A stretch of 64,000 bases of DNA from TMED27 sp964350695 (GTDB lineage: Bacteria; Pseudomonadota; Alphaproteobacteria; Micavibrionales; Micavibrionaceae). Position numbers and translations under genes: made by a program. Below, piece after piece: positions 25,385 to 33,029 of the stretch (its first letter is position 1; every line of letters starts with the position of its first letter). The notes under the pieces are model-generated. The model was not told where the DNA came from, did not search any database, and worked only from the letters and a program-made list of their open reading frames with translations. The stretch lies in assembly GCA_964350695.1 (NCBI GenBank), contig CAYGKM010000011.1, positions 8,601 to 72,600 on the forward strand. Reading direction: 5' to 3'.

Positions 25385-26173
25385 ATGCGCATTGTCACTT
25401 GGAATATAAACTCCGTACGTCTTCGGATCGGGTTGGTCAAAGACCTTACTGATGAGGTTTCGCCTGATGTGTTGTGCTTGCAGGAAACGAAATCGCCTGA
25501 TGAGTTTTTTCCTGTCGATGCCTTGCGGGATATGGGGTATGTGCATCAGCATTTCACAGGGATGAAGGGGTATAACGGCGTGGCGATTTTGTCGAAATTG
25601 CCGATGGACACAAAAGACGTACACCACCGGGTCGGGCGAGAAGATTGCCGCCACATCGCGGCGCGGATTGGCGGTGTGGATTTACACAATCTCTATATTC
25701 CTGCGGGCGGGGATGAACCCGATGTTGCGTTGAATGATAAATTTGCGCATAAGCTGGATTTTGTAGATGAGATGAGCCGCTGGTTTAAGGATCGGCATAG
25801 CAATGATCAGCCTGTTATTGCAGTTGGGGATTTTAACATCGCGCCGTATGAGCATGATGTGTGGTCGAGCAAGCAATTGACGAAGGTTGTTTCGCATACG
25901 CCGGTTGAGCGTGCAGATCTAGATAAGATGAAAGCCGCTCTCGGGTTTGTAGATGTGGCGCGGGAGTTTATACCTGAAGAGGAAAAAGCCTATACGTGGT
26001 GGTCATACCGCAACAGGGATTGGAAGAAATCAAATCGCGGGCGCAGGCTTGACCATGTTTGGGTAACGGAGCCTTTAAAGGATAAATTGGCGGGGTATTC
26101 AATCTTGCAGCATGCACGGGATTGGGAGAAACCATCCGATCATGTACCTGTGATTGTAGATTTCAAGAAATAG
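25385..26173 (+). CDS. xthA: Exodeoxyribonuclease III family protein
   Basis: 262 residues with the whole exonuclease-endonuclease-phosphatase signature: VTWNINSVR at the start, LCLQETKSPDEFF with the metal-binding Glu, GVAILSK, YIPAGGDEPD, the central VGDFNIAP, and the C-terminal RLDHVWVTE and KPSDHVPVIVDF. It would cut abasic sites in DNA and remove 3' blocking groups. It begins 15 bases after ybaB and probably belongs to the dnaX transcript. A hairpin starts at its stop codon. Confidence 0.95.
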   Translation: MRIVTWNINSVRLRIGLVKDLTDEVSPDVLCLQETKSPDEFFPVDALRDMGYVHQHFTGMKGYNGVAILSKLPMDTKDVHHRVGREDCRHIAARIGGVDLHNLYIPAGGDEPDVALNDKFAHKLDFVDEMSRWFKDRHSNDQPVIAVGDFNIAPYEHDVWSSKQLTKVVSHTPVERADLDKMKAALGFVDVAREFIPEEEKAYTWWSYRNRDWKKSNRGRRLDHVWVTEPLKDKLAGYSILQHARDWEKPSDHVPVIVDFKK

Positions 26174-26191
26174 AAACCGACTGGTTGGTTT
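26174..26191. terminator. Hairpin between xthA and the DUF1223 gene (copy 1 of a repeated element)
   Basis: AAACCGACTGGTTGGTTT folds into a 7-base stem (one G-T pair) with a CTGG loop and T-rich flanks. It sits exactly between two converging genes, touching both stops, so it could terminate in both directions. Sixteen of its bases (ACCGACTGGTTGGTTT) recur at 32918-32933, also behind a gene. Confidence 0.5.
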
Positions 26192-26879
26192 ATTCTACTT
26201 TGCCTGCGGTGATGACGCCTGATTTGAAGTCCTGAACGATTACGGCGAAGCCTTTACCTAGTCCCGGGTTAACGGGAAAAGCCATATTCATGGCTTGCCC
26301 CTTCCACCGCATAAGTTTTGTGATGTTTGATACCGTGTTGCGGTATTGGCCGTAGCCGCTTTGTTGCGGGGATTTGATGTATTCAAAGAGCCAGATATCG
26401 GCTTCTTGTGTGAGGGTGGCCGATGGCAGGCGGATATCGAGATATTGGCCATTTAATTTTAAGCCCACGGGCGGCAGGTTAATCGCGCGCGCATTGCGCA
26501 ATCCTATTCTAAGTTTTTCAGGGGTTGTTCCTGTTGTAATGCTTTTGCCGTTCATGACCATCATCGGCGTGTAGATGCTTTTTTCGCCGAGTGCGAGCTT
26601 GTACACGGCTTGGCGCGCGTCACAAAAGGCGTTTGAGAAGATATCAGTGCCTCGGCCTTTGTTGAAATATGTGACGTGGCACGACAGGCCGATAATGTTG
26701 GGGTTGCTTTGGAGAACGCTGGAGAAGTTGCGATCTGCGGGTGGGCATGCGGGGCAGCCGCGGCTGGTGAAGATTTCAACCACCATCGGTGTGGGGGCGG
26801 GTTCGTAGGCAGAAGCGGGCGCGTATATTTGGGCAATAATGGCTAATACACTGATATTTAGTATTTTTTTAAAAGTCAC
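26190..26879 (-). CDS. DUF1223 family exported thioredoxin-like protein
   Basis: 229 residues with a signal peptide cut near PASAYEP (about residue 24). The mature protein begins with VVEIFTSRGCPACPPADRNF, the CPAC-type motif and flanks that define DUF1223, and continues through LSCHVTYFNKGRGTD and YTPMMVMNG. The fold is thioredoxin-related and probably periplasmic; no specific role is established. The start is GTG and lies inside the end of the DUF1674 gene (11-base overlap), so these two are coupled. Confidence 0.85.
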   Translation of the reverse strand: MTFKKILNISVLAIIAQIYAPASAYEPAPTPMVVEIFTSRGCPACPPADRNFSSVLQSNPNIIGLSCHVTYFNKGRGTDIFSNAFCDARQAVYKLALGEKSIYTPMMVMNGKSITTGTTPEKLRIGLRNARAINLPPVGLKLNGQYLDIRLPSATLTQEADIWLFEYIKSPQQSGYGQYRNTVSNITKLMRWKGQAMNMAFPVNPGLGKGFAVIVQDFKSGVITAGKVE

Positions 26880-27045
26880 TGCAGCGCCCCTTCACTTCCC
26901 AATCGCCAAAGCGTGTGGGTTCGGGAAGGCCGCTGGCCTCGAAGCCGCCGATTTCCTTTTCAGGGGCCTCTTTAGGATTTTTCTTATTTTTGTGGCCTGT
27001 TTTGTCTTCGGCAGGCGGTTTTGGGGTTGGTTTTTCGTCTGTCAT
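26869..27045 (-). CDS. DUF1674 family protein (SdhAF4-like succinate dehydrogenase assembly factor)
   Basis: A 58-residue frame too short for most ORF lists. The N-terminal half is charged and low in complexity (Lys, Pro, Glu); the C-terminal half has the family signature EIGGFEASGLPEPTRFGDW followed by EVKGRCSDF at the very end. DUF1674 proteins in mitochondria (Sdh8/SdhAF4) guard flavinated SdhA during complex II assembly, and the bacterial ones are assumed to do the same. It is found next to rsmB and chorismate mutase here, a neighbourhood known from other alphaproteobacteria, and overlaps the DUF1223 start. Confidence 0.88.
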   Translation of the reverse strand: MTDEKPTPKPPAEDKTGHKNKKNPKEAPEKEIGGFEASGLPEPTRFGDWEVKGRCSDF

Positions 27046-27094
27046 ATCTCATGATGTAGGGCAAATTTATCCTTTTGAAAAGAGCTTAAAAAAT

Positions 27095-27400
27095 ATGAGT
27101 GATGATATTCCTCAATACTTGAAAAACTATCGCGCGCAGATTGATGCGCTGGATGTCGAGCTTATAGAGCTTTTGGCGAAGCGATTTCAAATTGTACGTA
27201 ATGTGGGCCAGATGAAAGCCGATCTGGGTATGGAGGTTGTGCAGGCAGAGCGCGCGCAGGCGGTGATTGATATGGCTGAAAAGCGCGCGGCGCAAAAAGG
27301 CGTTCCGCCCGCATTAATGAGAACATTTTACGAGATGATGATTGATGAGGCGCATGTTATCGAGCATGAGATTGCCGCGCAGAAGAAAGATCGTTTATGA
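27095..27400 (+). CDS. Chorismate mutase, AroQ class
   Basis: 101 residues from ATG at 27095; an upstream extension is open but reads through the opposite-strand DUF1674 gene. All-helical AroQ fold: the first helix YRAQIDALDVELIELLAKR, then RNVGQMKADLG with the active-site Arg and Lys, and ERAQAVIDMAEKRA with further active-site residues. It is a stand-alone mutase, not fused to PheA or AroG, converting chorismate to prephenate for phenylalanine and tyrosine. Its stop overlaps the rsmB start (ATGA). Confidence 0.92.
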   Translation: MSDDIPQYLKNYRAQIDALDVELIELLAKRFQIVRNVGQMKADLGMEVVQAERAQAVIDMAEKRAAQKGVPPALMRTFYEMMIDEAHVIEHEIAAQKKDRL

Positions 27401-28740
27401 ATAGTGTAGAGCCGACGGCTATCCCAGAAGGCGAAGCAGGAACGGAAGGCCTGAACACGCGGCTTTGTGCGGTGTCTATGCTGGATGATGTTTTGCAGCG
27501 CAAGCAGCCGCTGGATCAGGTTTTGGAGCAAAATGAAATTTTTAAAGGTCTGACCTCGCGCGACAAAGGGTTCACGCGGATGATGGTTTCCACGGCGCTT
27601 CGGCGTTTGGGGCAGATTGATGATTTGATCGAAAAGGCGGTAGAGAAAAAACCGCCGCATAATGCAACTTTGCAAAATATTCTTCGTCTAGGCATTACAC
27701 AAGTCGCGTTTATGGATGTGCCGGATCATGCGGCGGTGGATACATCGGTTAGTCTGACCGAGCGTCTGGGTATGGAGAAACAAAAAGCGTTTGTGAACGG
27801 CGTTCTGCGAACGATTACGCGGGTGGGCCGTGAGTGGTTGGAGCGGCAAGATGAAGGGCGACTGAACACGCCTGAGTGGCTGTTGAAAATCTGGATTGAA
27901 GATTACGGCTTAGGGACGGCGGCGCATATTGCGGCGGCGAACTTATCGGAAGCGCCTTTGGATATTACGATTAAGGATGAGGATTCACGGAATTTCTGGG
28001 CGAGTAATTTCAAGGCCACGGAAATGACGACGGGCACTTTGCGCAAGACCTCGGGCGGGAATGTTTCCGAGATCCAAGGGTTTGAAGAGGGGCATTGGTG
28101 GGTGCAGGATGCATCGGCGGCTATTCCCGCACGCTTGATGGGAGACGTACGGGGGCAGAGCGTGATTGATTTATGCGCGGCGCCGGGCGGCAAAACCATG
28201 CAGCTTGCGGCGATGGGTGCGCATGTGGTTGCGCTTGACCGCTCTGCTAATCGTTTGAAGCGGCTGTCGGAAAATCTGCAGCGCATGGGGCTTGGTGAAG
28301 CGGTTGAGATTGTCGCGTCTGATGCAAGTTCTTGGCGTCCGAAAGACCCTGCGCCCTATATTCTATTGGATGCGCCATGTAGCGCGACAGGAACGGTGCG
28401 CAGGCACCCTGATGTTATGCATTTGAAAAGCCCGAAAGATATTTCAGGATTAGAATCCATTCAGGCGCGGATATTGGAGAATGCGTTTGAGATGCTTATG
28501 CCCGGCGGGGTTTTGATCTACTGTACGTGTTCTTTGCAAAAGTCCGAGGGCGAGGACCAGATTGCGGTATTTTTGGCGAAGCAGCCGCAAGCTCAGCGTT
28601 TGCCGATTACCGCAGGAGAGCTGGGCGGCTTTGATGAGGCGATTACGCCGGAGGGTGATTTGCGGATTTTGCCGTTTCATCAGGCCGCGCTTGGCGGGAT
28701 GGACGGATTTTATATCGCGCGTTTGACAAAAAATACGTAA
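27397..28740 (+). CDS. rsmB: 16S rRNA (cytosine-967-C5)-methyltransferase
   Basis: 447 residues. N-terminal NusB-like helical domain (about 20-160, with SRDKGFTRMMVSTALRRLGQ) and a C-terminal class I methyltransferase domain. S-adenosylmethionine-binding VIDLCAAPGGKTMQLAAMGA is at about 254-273; both catalytic cysteines are visible in LLDAPCSATGTVRRHPD and YCTCSLQKSEGEDQ. Coupled to chorismate mutase by ATGA overlap; the following gene has its own promoter. Confidence 0.95.
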   Translation: MNSVEPTAIPEGEAGTEGLNTRLCAVSMLDDVLQRKQPLDQVLEQNEIFKGLTSRDKGFTRMMVSTALRRLGQIDDLIEKAVEKKPPHNATLQNILRLGITQVAFMDVPDHAAVDTSVSLTERLGMEKQKAFVNGVLRTITRVGREWLERQDEGRLNTPEWLLKIWIEDYGLGTAAHIAAANLSEAPLDITIKDEDSRNFWASNFKATEMTTGTLRKTSGGNVSEIQGFEEGHWWVQDASAAIPARLMGDVRGQSVIDLCAAPGGKTMQLAAMGAHVVALDRSANRLKRLSENLQRMGLGEAVEIVASDASSWRPKDPAPYILLDAPCSATGTVRRHPDVMHLKSPKDISGLESIQARILENAFEMLMPGGVLIYCTCSLQKSEGEDQIAVFLAKQPQAQRLPITAGELGGFDEAITPEGDLRILPFHQAALGGMDGFYIARLTKNT

Positions 28741-28748
28741 GAGTTATT

Positions 28749-28777
28749 TTGACATATTAATACTTTAAAGCTACAGT
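28749..28777 (+). promoter_or_regulatory. Sigma-70 promoter of the 28806 gene
   Basis: A consensus TTGACA, 17 bases, then TACAGT, starting eight bases past the rsmB stop. The predicted start near 28784 leaves a leader of about 20 bases holding AAGGATG before the ATG. This separates the unknown gene from the chorismate mutase-rsmB transcript. Confidence 0.7.
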
Positions 28778-28805
28778 CCTGTTTCTTAAATAAGGATGAT
28801 GGTGA

Positions 28806-29525
28806 ATGGATTTATCAGAGCTTTTTCCGGTGCAAGCATATGGTGATTTACGGGTCGTGCAAAGTCGCGGCGCAAAGCTTTATGCGCTTCGCTCTGCAAT
28901 AAATGCCATCCCTCAAAATGAAATTATATATGCGTCTTCACCGTATGGGGCGGGGCATATTACTTTGGCTGCGGCTTGTAAGGACGCGGGTAAAAAACTC
29001 ACGATTGTTTTTCCACCAAAAGATGACAAGCAGGTTGAGGCACTATTTAACAGCTCTGCGGAAAATGGTGTTCGAGACGGAGAGGGCGTTCACTACATGT
29101 TTAATGGCAGGCCGCTGGTCTGTTCTTATCTGGTTGCACAGCAAAGTTCCGATACGTTCATTATGCCGTTTGGTTTCGAGTTCCCTGAATTTTACGATGC
29201 TTTGGTTGATGTTTATCGCGACGGTTTGCCGAAAGATGCGTCTGAATTCTGGATGTGCATGGGGACGGGCGTTTCGGTGCGCGCGCTTTGTGATGCCTTT
29301 CCTGATAAGCAGATTAATGCTGTGAGCGTAAACGCACCTGATGAAGGTTCGCACGGGCGCGCCGTTGTAAGCCGAACCAGGTTGGATATATCTACGCCGC
29401 TTTCACCATCTTTGATGCCGCCTTTTGAATCCTCGCCGCATTTTGATGCCAAGGTTTGGCCGTATTTTGAGAATTTGGCGAAAGATGGCGCTGTGTTTAT
29501 AAATCATGGTCCGCGGGTGCTTTAA
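28806..29525 (+). CDS. Unknown protein resembling PLP fold-type II enzymes
   Basis: 239 residues, soluble, no signal peptide. KLYALRSAINAI, IIYASSPYGAGHITLAAACKD and AGKKLTIVFPPK look like the opening of a tryptophan-synthase-beta-like domain, and WMCMGTGVSVRALCDAFP is like the glycine-rich phosphate-binding loop of that fold. A catalytic lysine is not obvious where expected, so it may not bind PLP, or the resemblance may be false. It stands between rsmB and rpe with its own strong promoter. Not recognised with certainty. Confidence 0.5.
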   Translation: MDLSELFPVQAYGDLRVVQSRGAKLYALRSAINAIPQNEIIYASSPYGAGHITLAAACKDAGKKLTIVFPPKDDKQVEALFNSSAENGVRDGEGVHYMFNGRPLVCSYLVAQQSSDTFIMPFGFEFPEFYDALVDVYRDGLPKDASEFWMCMGTGVSVRALCDAFPDKQINAVSVNAPDEGSHGRAVVSRTRLDISTPLSPSLMPPFESSPHFDAKVWPYFENLAKDGAVFINHGPRVL

Positions 29526-29621
29526 AGATTTAGAATCACGCTCTATTCAACGCTGGCTTTGCATATTCAAATTTGCTAAATTGAAGAGACTTGATTTGTT
29601 CATAAACAAGAATGCCGCCGT

Positions 29622-30278
29622 ATGTCTAATCCGATAAAAATTGCGCCTTCCATTTTATCCTCCGATTTTTCTATTTTGGGCGAAGAAGTGCGCCGTATTG
29701 ACGAGGCGGGGGCGGATTACATTCATATTGATGTGATGGACGGGCATTTCGTGCCGAATTTGACGTTTGGCGCACCGGTTGTGAAGGCGATCCGCAAAGT
29801 GACCAAAAAGCCGTTTGATGTGCATTTGATGGTTGCGCCTGTTGACCCGCTGATCAAAGATTTCGTGGATGCGGGCAGTGATATCATCACCGCGCATGTC
29901 GAGGCGGGGCCGCATTTGCACCGCACGCTTCAGGCGATTAAATCGCATGGCGTCAAGGCGGGGGTTTCGCTTAATCCCGCAACGCCGATCGAGAGCATTC
30001 ATCATGTCATGGATATGGTGGATTTGATTTTGATTATGACCGTAAACCCCGGTTTTGGCGGGCAGAGTTTTATTCCGCTGCTCAATAAGATTAAACAGGC
30101 GCGGGAGATGATTACCGCGAGCGGGCGTAACATAGATTTAGAAATTGATGGCGGCGTTAATCCGCAGACCGCGAAAGACTGCATTGCGGCGGGGGCAAAT
30201 GTTTTGGTGGCCGGTACGGCTGTGTTCAAAGACGGCCCTGAGAAATACGCAGAGAATATCGCCTCCCTTCGATCGTAA
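29622..30278 (+). CDS. rpe: Ribulose-phosphate 3-epimerase
   Basis: 218 residues, TIM barrel. Active-site strands are all clear: APSILSSDFSILGEEVR, ADYIHIDVMDGHFVPNLTFG with metal ligands, VHLMVAPVDP, ITAHVEAG, LIMTVNPGFGGQSFIP and LEIDGGVNPQTA. It interconverts ribulose 5-phosphate and xylulose 5-phosphate in the pentose phosphate pathway. It is followed after 39 bases by the heparinase-like gene, an order seen in other alphaproteobacteria. Confidence 0.97.
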   Translation: MSNPIKIAPSILSSDFSILGEEVRRIDEAGADYIHIDVMDGHFVPNLTFGAPVVKAIRKVTKKPFDVHLMVAPVDPLIKDFVDAGSDIITAHVEAGPHLHRTLQAIKSHGVKAGVSLNPATPIESIHHVMDMVDLILIMTVNPGFGGQSFIPLLNKIKQAREMITASGRNIDLEIDGGVNPQTAKDCIAAGANVLVAGTAVFKDGPEKYAENIASLRS

Positions 30279-30317
30279 GGGCAGGTTCTTAATATTTTGA
30301 CTTGAAAGGGGAGCCGC

Positions 30318-31958
30318 ATGCCGGTTCAAATTTTCAGACTCTTGAAAAAGCGCGCGCAAGGCTTTGCGTATAATAGCGCTGTTTATAATTGGAGCTTGCG
30401 TGGGGACGTGCCGGAGCGGCTTTTGGTTAAACCTGCGGATTCATGGCCCGGAGATGCGGATAACGGGCGGATGCTGTGTGACGGACAAATGCCCGGTCAT
30501 TATGGCTTTGACGATGTGCAGAGTTTTGTTTGGCTGCGGGATTTGCGAGCGTATTCGCATATTCAAGGCTCGCCGGTTTTGTTGATACGGGCGCAGGCGC
30601 GCTGCATGATTCATAGCTGGGTTGAGCAAAATACGCGCTGGCATGAAGCGAGTTGGGCGCCGGGCATTTGCGGGACGCGCATTGCGATGTGGATTAGCGC
30701 GTATGAGTTTTTCACGGAAAATAGCGTACGCTTTGCGGAAACTTATGATGATTTCGAAGATGTGTTTTTCGAGAGTTTGGTTTTGCAAGCTCGGCATTTG
30801 TCGCGGGTGTTTACGCATGATGCGTTTCAAGGTGTAAAACCGTTGGAGATATTCAAGGCGTGTAAAGGATTGCTTTATGCAGGTCTTGCGTTTGAGGGGT
30901 ATGAAGATTGGGTCGATCAAGCGCTTGAGCGGCTTGAGGTGGAAATTGATGCGCAGATAGCCGGAGACGGTAGTCATAAATCGCGCAGCCCTGCGCAGCT
31001 TATGGAAGCGCTGCAAATTCTGCTCGATGTACGCGTGGCGCTTTCGGCGGGCGGGTATCCACTGCCTGAGAAAATTCAGCATGCGATTGATCGGATGGGG
31101 CCTGCGCTTCGGTTCTTCCGTTATAATGATAAAGGGCTGGCGATTTTCCATGGGACGCAAGAGGGCAATCCTGAGTTGCTCGATATGATACTCACGCAGG
31201 CGAGCGTACGCGGGAAGAATTTGCAGAGCTTACCGTCTGCAGGGTTTGAGCGCGCAAGCCTAGGGCGGATGTCCGTGATGATGGATTGCGGACCAAGCGA
31301 CGCTGTACGTGTTAATCGGCGTTTTGATATTGGCGTGCATGCCGCGCCGCTCGCGTTCGAGATGAATTATGGCCGCGAGCGGGTGTTTGTGAATTGCGGC
31401 ACGCACCCTGTATCGGATGAATGGGCGGACGCCTTGCGGGCAACTCCTGCGCATAACGCGCTTATGCTGGCGGCAAGAAATGCCTGTGAAATTCGTGATG
31501 ATGGTACTTTTTCGCGGCGGGCGGAGAAATGTACGTCTCGACGTGAGGATATAAAAGGCGCGGTTTTGCTTGAGAGCAGCCATGACGGGTATCAGCGTTT
31601 GAACGGGGTCATTCACCGCAGGCGGCTTTATTTATGTGATGACGGACAGGATTTACGCGGCGAGGAGACCCTGCATACGCAAATTGTGCCGACGAAGCCG
31701 CTCGATATTGCGCTGCGCTTTCACTTACACCCGCGCGTGATGGTTTCACTTATTCGTGATGGGCAGGAAGCCTTGCTTCGTTTGCCGGGCGGCACAGGGT
31801 GGCGGTTCTCTTTTTCTGCGGGACAGATGCGTTTAGAGGATAGTGTTTATTTGGGTGAGGGGTTTGAACCGCGCAAGACTAAACAATTGGCCATTTATGG
31901 GCAAACTCTTGAAAGAAAATCAAAAATTAAATGGTCTTTGGTGAAGGAAGGCGCGTAA
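30318..31958 (+). CDS. Heparinase II/III-like family protein
   Basis: 546 residues without an obvious signal peptide. An alpha/alpha toroid region (about 60-320, with WLRDLRAY, RWHEASWAPGICGTRIAMWI, FTHDAFQGVKPLEIFKA) is followed by a beta-sandwich (about 330-540) containing VFVNCGTHPVSDEWADALRATPAHNAL, the typical C-terminal heparinase II/III block with the catalytic-region histidine. In alphaproteobacteria this protein is found beside rpe and rsmB; its substrate, some acidic polysaccharide or an envelope glycan, is not known. Confidence 0.85.
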   Translation: MPVQIFRLLKKRAQGFAYNSAVYNWSLRGDVPERLLVKPADSWPGDADNGRMLCDGQMPGHYGFDDVQSFVWLRDLRAYSHIQGSPVLLIRAQARCMIHSWVEQNTRWHEASWAPGICGTRIAMWISAYEFFTENSVRFAETYDDFEDVFFESLVLQARHLSRVFTHDAFQGVKPLEIFKACKGLLYAGLAFEGYEDWVDQALERLEVEIDAQIAGDGSHKSRSPAQLMEALQILLDVRVALSAGGYPLPEKIQHAIDRMGPALRFFRYNDKGLAIFHGTQEGNPELLDMILTQASVRGKNLQSLPSAGFERASLGRMSVMMDCGPSDAVRVNRRFDIGVHAAPLAFEMNYGRERVFVNCGTHPVSDEWADALRATPAHNALMLAARNACEIRDDGTFSRRAEKCTSRREDIKGAVLLESSHDGYQRLNGVIHRRRLYLCDDGQDLRGEETLHTQIVPTKPLDIALRFHLHPRVMVSLIRDGQEALLRLPGGTGWRFSFSAGQMRLEDSVYLGEGFEPRKTKQLAIYGQTLERKSKIKWSLVKEGA

Positions 31959-31970
31959 AATTTCAGTCAT

Positions 31971-32909
31971 ATGCCAGAAAAAAACATAAAAAAAGAATAT
32001 GATAAGGCGCTGCTCACAAGGATTGAAAATCTTATTCAGGCGTTTCAAAAACATGTGAAAGATGCCGAAGGTCAAGCGCATGAAGAGCAGGCCGTTTATG
32101 GTTTGCGGGTGCTTGTTTCCTTGGCGAACATGATCTTGAGACAAGAGGACGTATTCGGCATTGAGCCGTGGCATATTATTTCCGCGCATGCGCCGCTTTC
32201 TATGCCGGGGGAAATGTTGCTGAGGGTGAAGGATTACAAGGGTGAAGCGATGCCGCCTTATCCCGCGATTATGGCCTTTTACGAGCATGGATATACCGCC
32301 GAGATTGACGCGATTTTGTTTCTTGCGGCTCTGGGGCAGTTTGAATATAGCGATGAACGCCAAGTTTCGATCAATATTTCCGCGCGGAGTTTGCGGGATT
32401 CGGATTTTGTGAAAGTAACGCTGGAGCGCATTGAGTCTCTTACGCTGGCAGAAGATGAAAAAATCATTATCGAGATCCATGAATCTACGCCGCATCTGGC
32501 GATGGGGCGGCAGGTTCTGGCGCTTTATAAGTCCTTGGGGGTTGGGTTTGCGATTGATGATGTGGGTTTAAATATGAATGACGTGCTGCGTCTCGCGGAG
32601 TTTGAGGATTTGGCGGAGTATGTGAAGATTGACCGGCATTCTGTGTATTCCACCGAAGGGGAGAATTCATTGGCGAAGGTGATTTCGTTTGTGGGGACGT
32701 TGATGCCCGATGTTGTGATGGTTGCTGAAGGCGTTAAAGACGCCGCGCATGCGCTGGAGCTTAAGCAGGGGTATCCTGACATTCAATATGTGCAGGGGCT
32801 TTATTTGCCTAAAGACAGAGATAAATTCAAGATCGAGTTTGATAACGTACAGGCAGAAGAGAAGATTGCGGCGGCGGCGGAAAAGCGTGAACGTAAAAGC
32901 GCGCAGTAA
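31971..32909 (+). CDS. EAL-domain protein, possible cyclic di-GMP phosphodiesterase
   Basis: 312 residues, cytoplasmic, a single EAL domain from about residue 60 to 295 after a short helical N-terminus. Counterparts of the key motifs: EMLLRV for EALLR, SINISARSL for the Asn metal ligand, IIIEIHES for the ExTE strand, FAIDDVGLN for the DDFGTG loop, YVKIDR with the lysine, MVAEGV and VQGLYLPKD. Most single catalytic residues stay, but the loop-6 sequence has changed from DDFGTG to DDVGLN. It may be weakly active or a c-di-GMP-binding protein. It starts 12 bases after the heparinase-like gene. Confidence 0.8.
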   Translation: MPEKNIKKEYDKALLTRIENLIQAFQKHVKDAEGQAHEEQAVYGLRVLVSLANMILRQEDVFGIEPWHIISAHAPLSMPGEMLLRVKDYKGEAMPPYPAIMAFYEHGYTAEIDAILFLAALGQFEYSDERQVSINISARSLRDSDFVKVTLERIESLTLAEDEKIIIEIHESTPHLAMGRQVLALYKSLGVGFAIDDVGLNMNDVLRLAEFEDLAEYVKIDRHSVYSTEGENSLAKVISFVGTLMPDVVMVAEGVKDAAHALELKQGYPDIQYVQGLYLPKDRDKFKIEFDNVQAEEKIAAAAEKRERKSAQ

Positions 32910-32916
32910 TATTTTA

Positions 32917-32937
32917 TACCGACTGGTTGGTTTTTAA
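32917..32937 (+). terminator. Intrinsic terminator after the EAL gene (copy 2 of a repeated element)
   Basis: TACCGACTGGTTGGTTTTT: the same hairpin as at 26174-26191, here with a stem of ACCGA/TTGGT around CTGG and a T tract. It lies eight bases after the EAL stop and before the radA promoter. Confidence 0.55.
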
Positions 32938-32965
32938 TTTTAACTTCTTTGCGCCATCTTTGTTC

Positions 32966-32993
32966 TTGTAATGTTCTTTTTGTGGTGTATAGT
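32966..32993 (+). promoter_or_regulatory. Sigma-70-type promoter of radA
   Basis: TTGTAA, 16 bases, TATAGT. The start would be near 33000, 30 bases before the radA ATG. It follows the terminator of the rpe-heparinase-EAL unit, so radA begins a new transcript. Confidence 0.5.
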
Positions 32994-33029
32994 GATTCTT
33001 GAGGATTTATAGTCTTTAAGGGTTTTATT

